From contig JAXGSB010000001.1 of the NCBI GenBank assembly GCA_040765295.1, forward strand, positions 1,674,001 to 1,738,000: a DNA stretch of 64,000 nucleotides. Direction: 5' to 3'. The translations under genes and the position numbers were made by a program. Positions 59,733 to 64,000 of this stretch are shown here, piece by piece. How positions within the stretch are numbered: the first letter of the stretch is position 1; every line of letters begins with the position of its first letter. The DNA comes from Scatomorpha sp040765295 (GTDB lineage Bacteria; Bacillota; Clostridia; Oscillospirales; Oscillospiraceae). Below the pieces are notes generated by a model, which was not told the DNA's origin, searched no databases, and was given only the letters and a program-made list of their open reading frames with translations.

Positions 59733-62054
59733 TTACTCGCTTATTATGTAGACGTCAGCGAGGTCCTTGAAGTAGCAGATTGAATAGTCGTCATACATGC
59801 CGGGATCGATTGTCCAGTTGTAGGAATAGTCGTAAACTGCGCTGTTGAAGCCTGTTGCGAAGTTAAAGCAGCAGTACATGGGAGAGCCGGAATAGAAGCC
59901 ATAGACTGCACTCTGATAGAGCTCGTCAAGCATCGGGGGGAAGTCGCCTATCTGATTCTGAACAACAAAACCGGCCGCTGTCATATTTTCGTTCTCCATG
60001 AAGCCCGTTACCAAGAGGTCTGTGAACTCGTTGTTGACGGTGCCGTACCAGTTGAGCGCGAGAGGCATGTAGTAGTCATCGCCGACCTTGGCGGTTGTGT
60101 ATGCGCCGTCCTTAGACTTGTAGTTGATGTCGTTCTCGGAGGCTCTTGCGCCCTCGATCTTCTTGTAGCGGACGCCTTCCACATAGTCCTTGCCGTCCTT
60201 GTCGTATATCCAGCCGCCCTCTTCGAGAACCTCTATGGCTGCATCGGCGGAGGTGGCGTAGGCGTTGAGCTGCATGCCGTTTTCAACGGCTACCTTGTTC
60301 ATCCATGCGTCTTTGTAGTAGGGGCCGTCGACAACACCGCCGTAGCCGCCTGTGAAGTCCTTTGCAAACTGCGCTCTGTCCATGCAGTAGGCAATGGCCT
60401 GGCGAACCTCGGTGTACTGTACGGGACCGTAGTCGGCGCGGAAGCCCAGCTTTCCATAGCCTGCGCGGCTGTAGTGGATATAGGCAAACTTGCCGCCTGA
60501 GGTGTCGGCCGCTGTAATGGCCTCGTCTGTGGCCGCGCCGCCGGTGATGCCGGCAAGAAGGTCAACGCCGCCTGTCTTGAAGTCTTCGAGCTGTGTCTCG
60601 GAGACTATCTTCTTATAGGTTATCTTCTCTATTGTGGGAACCGTGCCCTCGTAGTTGCCCTTGAAATTGGGGTTTCTCTCGAGTATGACGGACTTGTCGG
60701 TATCGTCGTACTTCTTTACCACATAGGCGCCGGAGTATGCGTAGGTTTCATCCGTATTGAGAGAAGATGCCTTTATGTGTTCTGCCATGACATACTTCTT
60801 GAGAGGACCTTCCTTCTTTTCTTCGCCCTCTTTTGCTTTTTCAGCTTCGGCTTTTTCAGCTTCTGCCTTCTCGGCTTCCGTAAGCTCGACCATCTCGTAG
60901 AAGTCGTCGCTCAGATAGACGCCTTCGCCGTCGTCATGGATGGTGCTTTCACCAAGCCAGAGAGGGAGAACCGTGGGAGAGAAGCTGGCATAGCTTATAT
61001 CGTAGAAATAGGGAATGTGCTCAGCGTCGATGGTGACGGAGAACTTATAGTCTCCAAGGAGTCTGAGACCCTTGAATTCCTTTGCGCCCTCTTCGCTGCC
61101 GGGGCCGGTGTATGCACTGAAGTCCGCATAGCCCACCATCGTGAGGCCCGACTTGTGATCTCTGTTTGCGGCTGCTGCGCCGACAGGGCTGGAGAACACG
61201 AGCACATGGGGCAGATAGTTGACCGCTTTGACCTCGGAGCCGTCGGAGAACAGAAGATCGGAGTTGATCTCGATCTCAAATGTCTTGGAGCCGTCTTCGT
61301 TCAAGGTTTCCGTAAGGTTCTTAACAACGGTCTCGTTTACTGCAAGTCCGCCTTCTTTCGTGGTGACGACGGTTTCAAGGCCGTTCACCAGGAATCCGAT
61401 ATCGTTATCGGACGCTACGGGGTTGTTTGCTCCAAAGCCGGGATAACGGAACTTGCCGCCGAGCTCTGTTGTGTTGCCGAGAATGATGTCTTTATTGGCC
61501 TTCTCACTGCTCCAGTCAAAAAGAGCTCTCGCGGGACCCCAGAAGGGGTTTGTGGGATTTTCCTGAACACCCGTAATCTTGGTGTTGTAGACATCGTAAT
61601 ACTCGTTGGAATAGAGGGGAACCTCCGGCACCAGATAGTTCCAGCGCTGGATGTAGAGCTTCCACCACTCGGCGTAAATGTCCTCGGAGCTCTTGAACTT
61701 GCTGCCCTCCGGAACCTCGGCGTTGTAGACCATGGCCATGGAAAGGAAGTCCATTCCGAGCTCGTACTCTTCGCCCTCGAAAGTGGCGTAGGCAAGACCC
61801 GTGTCGGGATCTTCGGTCACATCATCGATGGTGGTTTCCTTGCCGAACTTTTCGTAGAGAGAAACATAGGCTGTGCCATACTCAGCCCTGGCAAGATCCG
61901 CAACCGTAAAATTCTCGGGATCAAGCACAAAGGGCTCTTCAGCCTCAGCTTTACTGTCGCCCGCTGCGGGCTTTTCGGCAGTCTGTCCGCAAGCGGCCAG
62001 CGCCAGAATCATGACGAATGCAAGCATAAGAGCTAACAGCTTTTTCATCTTCAT
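59733..62054 (-). CDS. oppA: Oligopeptide ABC transporter substrate-binding lipoprotein, enlarged (Opp2)
   Basis: 773 residues, compared with 575 for the first OppA. Lipobox LALAACG, then an Ala/Glu linker and about 150 residues of extra N-terminal sequence before family 5 features (LNEDGSKTFEIEINSDLLFSDG, ADYGPVQYTEVRQAIAYCMDRAQF). A Lys/Glu/Ala repeat (TEAEKAEAEKAEAEKAKEGE) interrupts the middle and is probably a surface helix. The start has AAGGAGG 8 bases upstream. It is the first transporter gene after the XRE regulator. Confidence 0.92.
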   Translation of the reverse strand: MKMKKLLALMLAFVMILALAACGQTAEKPAAGDSKAEAEEPFVLDPENFTVADLARAEYGTAYVSLYEKFGKETTIDDVTEDPDTGLAYATFEGEEYELGMDFLSMAMVYNAEVPEGSKFKSSEDIYAEWWKLYIQRWNYLVPEVPLYSNEYYDVYNTKITGVQENPTNPFWGPARALFDWSSEKANKDIILGNTTELGGKFRYPGFGANNPVASDNDIGFLVNGLETVVTTKEGGLAVNETVVKNLTETLNEDGSKTFEIEINSDLLFSDGSEVKAVNYLPHVLVFSSPVGAAAANRDHKSGLTMVGYADFSAYTGPGSEEGAKEFKGLRLLGDYKFSVTIDAEHIPYFYDISYASFSPTVLPLWLGESTIHDDGEGVYLSDDFYEMVELTEAEKAEAEKAEAEKAKEGEEKKEGPLKKYVMAEHIKASSLNTDETYAYSGAYVVKKYDDTDKSVILERNPNFKGNYEGTVPTIEKITYKKIVSETQLEDFKTGGVDLLAGITGGAATDEAITAADTSGGKFAYIHYSRAGYGKLGFRADYGPVQYTEVRQAIAYCMDRAQFAKDFTGGYGGVVDGPYYKDAWMNKVAVENGMQLNAYATSADAAIEVLEEGGWIYDKDGKDYVEGVRYKKIEGARASENDINYKSKDGAYTTAKVGDDYYMPLALNWYGTVNNEFTDLLVTGFMENENMTAAGFVVQNQIGDFPPMLDELYQSAVYGFYSGSPMYCCFNFATGFNSAVYDYSYNWTIDPGMYDDYSICYFKDLADVYIISE

Positions 62055-62076
62055 ATGATATCCTCCTTAATTTTTT

Positions 62077-62121
62077 GCGGCTTCGCCGCTATATAAATTT
62101 GCGGGTAACCCCGCAAAATTT
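62077..62121 (-). terminator. Two hairpins between the XRE gene and oppA (Opp2)
   Basis: AAATTTGCGGG/CCCGCAAAATTT (62095-62121) and GCGGCTTCGCCGC (62077-62089), the latter followed on the minus strand by AAAAAATT and the oppA ribosome site. They may weaken readthrough or mask the oppA leader; a strong U-run is lacking. Confidence 0.45.
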
Positions 62122-62129
62122 ATGCCGAT

Positions 62130-62366
62130 TTAATCCGAGTCGAAGAGCTTTGAAACGGGAATCTCCAAAACAGAGCTGATTTTAAACAGTGTCTCAAGTG
62201 AAATTCCCTTGACTTCTCTTGCGTTGTTGGCCTCAATCTGGCTCACAAAGCTCAACGAACGGCCTATTGCCTCTGCCATCTGCTCCTGAGTAAGGCCTCG
62301 AAGCTTTCTGTAATAGGCAATCTTGAGCCCTAAAATCCGAAATTGCTCCCTGTATTTCTCGCGCAA
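62130..62366 (-). CDS. XRE-family helix-turn-helix regulator
   Basis: A 78-residue single-domain DNA-binding protein. LGLKIAYYRKLRGLTQEQMAEAIGRSLSFVSQIE is a classic Cro/C1 helix-turn-helix, followed by the helices ISLETLFKISSVLEIPVSKLF. The TTG start is decided by GGAGGG 6 bases upstream. It has no sensor domain. Its position just ahead of the Opp2 genes and the palindrome in its own promoter suggest autoregulation and control of the transporter. Confidence 0.9.
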   Translation of the reverse strand: MREKYREQFRILGLKIAYYRKLRGLTQEQMAEAIGRSLSFVSQIEANNAREVKGISLETLFKISSVLEIPVSKLFDSD

Positions 62367-62405
62367 GAAAAACCCTCCAACTGCAGTAGAAAAAGATAAA
62401 AATAG

Positions 62406-62454
62406 TAGAGTTAAGGTACTCTAATATTATATATAAAATCTCACTATGTTTAAA
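62406..62454 (-). promoter_or_regulatory. Promoter and palindromic operator of the XRE gene
   Basis: On the minus strand TTTAAA (62449-62454) and TATAAT (62426-62431) are 17 bases apart. TAGAGT-N6-ACTCTA (62406-62423), a perfect inverted repeat, covers the expected transcription start. Confidence 0.65.
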
Positions 62455-62564
62455 CCAGCTGTCAGAGCGGTTTTACTCGCTGAAAGAGAGTTTCTCTTTT
62501 TCTTGTGCCTATTATTATACAAGTTTTCTCTTTAAATTCGATAGAGTGGCTCTTTCCGTACGAT

Positions 62565-63335
62565 TTATAGATATATAATAGACAGCGCTATAGTAAATTG
62601 GGCTGCGTAGTATGTTATGTGGTTTGCGCTTATCATAAGGCGGCTCTCGGGGTTCATAAGGCCCTTGCGCTCGTAGTCGGTGCTCTTGCTGAAGTATGTT
62701 ATCGAGAGTATTAAGTCCGAAAGCAAAAAGAGAAGGGAGCCTGAAAAGAGCATTTTTACAGCCAAGCTACCTGTGCCGGAGACGAGGATAAAGCCTGTGA
62801 ACGCAGTGAAGAGGGTGAGCAGAATGCTGTAAGAAATTACGGGAACAATAAACTTGCCGAAGCACATTTTCATCACAAAAACGGAAAAGCCTATGATTGC
62901 CGCGGTCGCTGCGATTGAGATTAAAAATGAGTATAACAAAAAGCCGGAGACGTTCGGGATTCTCTTTAAAAGCGCTGCAATATAGAGTATGTGTCCCAAG
63001 CCGAATGAAACCATGCCGAAGTAAGTTACCAGGTCATGATCCCTTTGGGCTCCGGAATATGTGTTTCTAAGGCTCTTGAAATAGGCCTTAAAGTCCAGAA
63101 AAACATCTCCGACAAGCCCCAAAACCAGTCCGGGGATTATCAGACCGGAGCTTGAAACAAGCTCTTTCGATATGCCCTCCGCCCTTCCGATTAAAGCTAC
63201 AAGGGCCGCCGCTATAAAGCAGAGCGAGACCGAAGTTTTAAAAATAATTGCGAGGACAGATGAGTTTTTGTCTCTCATAAAAAGAAAAATTGCAAGAAAT
63301 ATCATTCCCGCTATGAGCAGTATATAGGCTGCCAT
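62565..63335 (-). CDS. YhhN/lysoplasmalogenase-like membrane protein
   Basis: A 256-residue protein with about eight membrane segments. LGLVGDVFLDF, GMVSFGLGHILYIAALL, SGSLLFLLSDLILS and the final NHITYYAAQFTIAL correspond to the conserved polar positions of the YhhN family, some members of which hydrolyse lysoplasmalogen ether lipids. Plasmalogens occur in many anaerobic Clostridia, which fits. ATG 63335 is preferred to the upstream ATG 63353 because GGAGGAG lies 5 bases before it. Confidence 0.8.
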   Translation of the reverse strand: MAAYILLIAGMIFLAIFLFMRDKNSSVLAIIFKTSVSLCFIAAALVALIGRAEGISKELVSSSGLIIPGLVLGLVGDVFLDFKAYFKSLRNTYSGAQRDHDLVTYFGMVSFGLGHILYIAALLKRIPNVSGFLLYSFLISIAATAAIIGFSVFVMKMCFGKFIVPVISYSILLTLFTAFTGFILVSGTGSLAVKMLFSGSLLFLLSDLILSITYFSKSTDYERKGLMNPESRLMISANHITYYAAQFTIALSIIYL

Positions 63336-63605
63336 AAACACTCCTCCGTTCAATACTCGCGCCCTTGCTTTTCGTCCCCTTGTGTCTTAAGGGCCCGAAA
63401 GCAAAATTGCAAGAAAAAGCTTATCATATTTTTTAGAAGTCGTCTAATTATACCATATCACAATTTCACATTCAAACAAAAACATTGTCCATAGCTTTCA
63501 AAGGCCCTCCTTCCCTGCTTGCTTAGAATTAGGTTGACTAAAAGGCTCTTTCTTGTTAGTATTTTCATGTTTGAAAGCTTTTGCTCAGCCGAAAGGACGA
63601 TATAA

Positions 63606-64000
63606 ATGCACAACCAAAATTCCGGTAGTGAAGATAATAATATAGTAAACACAAGTGAAGCCCAAGACTCGGAAAGTACAAAATATTTCAATTATAAAGT
63701 GCAGAAAGACTTTGTCTTGGAAGATATAAGAATGGCCAAGAGAAGACGGCTTGGCGTACTCTATATTTTTTTACTTGTTTTGCTCTTCATAGCGTCTCTC
63801 TATCCCACATACATGCATCTTACCGACATCAGCGGCAAGAGTGTGTTCGCCCAGCTGCAATACATGGATGCTCTATCTTCGGATTCGGAGGGAGAGAATG
63901 CAATCGTAAAATCGGAGGGCACAAAATATCAGGCCTCCATCGGAGACAGTGAAAAGGGCGAGATTAGCTATAAGATATACATCGACAATCTCTCCTTCAC
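63606..64000 (+). CDS. Partial membrane protein of unknown function
   Basis: The frame is open from ATG 63606 (AAAGGA upstream) to the window end, at least 131 residues. An Asn/Ser/Glu-rich cytoplasmic start leads to a basic stretch (MAKRRRLG) and one membrane segment (VLYIFLLVLLFIASL), then an extracellular region. I do not recognise the family. The Lys/Arg cluster before the segment predicts N-in topology. Confidence 0.65.
   Translation, partial: MHNQNSGSEDNNIVNTSEAQDSESTKYFNYKVQKDFVLEDIRMAKRRRLGVLYIFLLVLLFIASLYPTYMHLTDISGKSVFAQLQYMDALSSDSEGENAIVKSEGTKYQASIGDSEKGEISYKIYIDNLSF

Noticed and set aside
60777..62036. 419-codon plus-strand open frame opposite oppA of Opp2
   Set aside because: It lies wholly antisense to a clear binding protein gene, with no ribosome site and no family features; a shadow frame caused by codon bias.
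63458..63691. 77-codon minus-strand frame
   Set aside because: It overlaps the start of the plus-strand membrane protein, lacks a ribosome site and shows no family features.

Overview
The window looks like a chromosome segment of an anaerobic member of the Clostridia (Bacillota). The evidence is a SigI/RsgI sigma/anti-sigma pair, a Rex redox repressor, a PocR-AraC regulator, strong AGGAGG ribosome binding sites with frequent TTG/GTG starts, and mixed AT/GC composition. The genus cannot be decided from the sequence. No rRNA, CRISPR array, replication origin or prophage was seen.

Layout. 1-4.4 kb: housekeeping genes trmB-xth-dusB, running into an ECF sigma / zinc-finger anti-sigma pair. 4.4-5.6 kb: a DDE insertion sequence with 25-bp target duplications. 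5.6-12.3 kb: rex, mnmE, a nucleoside-type ABC transporter (ATPase and two permeases, no binding protein) and divergent thiN. 12.4-22.9 kb: an accessory region with tRNA-Ser, an IS1182-like element inserted exactly at the tRNA 3' end, IS200/IS605-type remnants (one split by a second copy of the DDE element), three near-identical HpcH/HpaI aldolase copies (one intact), a universal stress protein, a transglutaminase-like lipoprotein and gene fragments. 23-29.3 kb: peptide transporter oppBCDFA. 29.5-31.5 kb: Y-family polymerase plus YolD-like partner. 31.6-33.5 kb: tRNA-Leu with a second IS1182-like element at its 3' end. 33.7-37.3 kb: sigI, rsgI with an Asp-rich tail, a poly-Asp lipoprotein sharing the RsgI ectodomain, and corA. 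37.5-42.7 kb: alpha/beta hydrolase, a two-component system, a small secreted protein and a DUF4003-like protein. 43-48.7 kb: PocR-AraC regulator, FAD oxidoreductase and a TRAP transporter, with Arg codon use unlike the rest. 48.8-50.2 kb: an IS256-family element. 50.4-53.6 kb: tRNA-Ala, FGGY kinase and rmuC. 53.7-62.4 kb: a second peptide transporter whose OppC carries an RCC1-like insert and whose OppF carries a coiled-coil insert, preceded by an XRE regulator. 62.5-64 kb: YhhN-type membrane protein and a truncated membrane protein.

Most notable. (1) The SigI locus: two promoters of the same unusual form (ACCCCGATTTT, 19 bases, CGTA) precede sigI and the poly-Asp lipoprotein. RsgI and the lipoprotein share an Asn-Pro-Glu core and acidic tails, and corA follows. 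This suggests an envelope stress or divalent-cation sensing circuit with a free copy of the sensor domain. (2) The second Opp transporter, with large added domains in the permease and the ATPase. (3) An IS1182-like element that entered twice precisely behind the CCA of a tRNA gene and carries its own terminator hairpin at that end.
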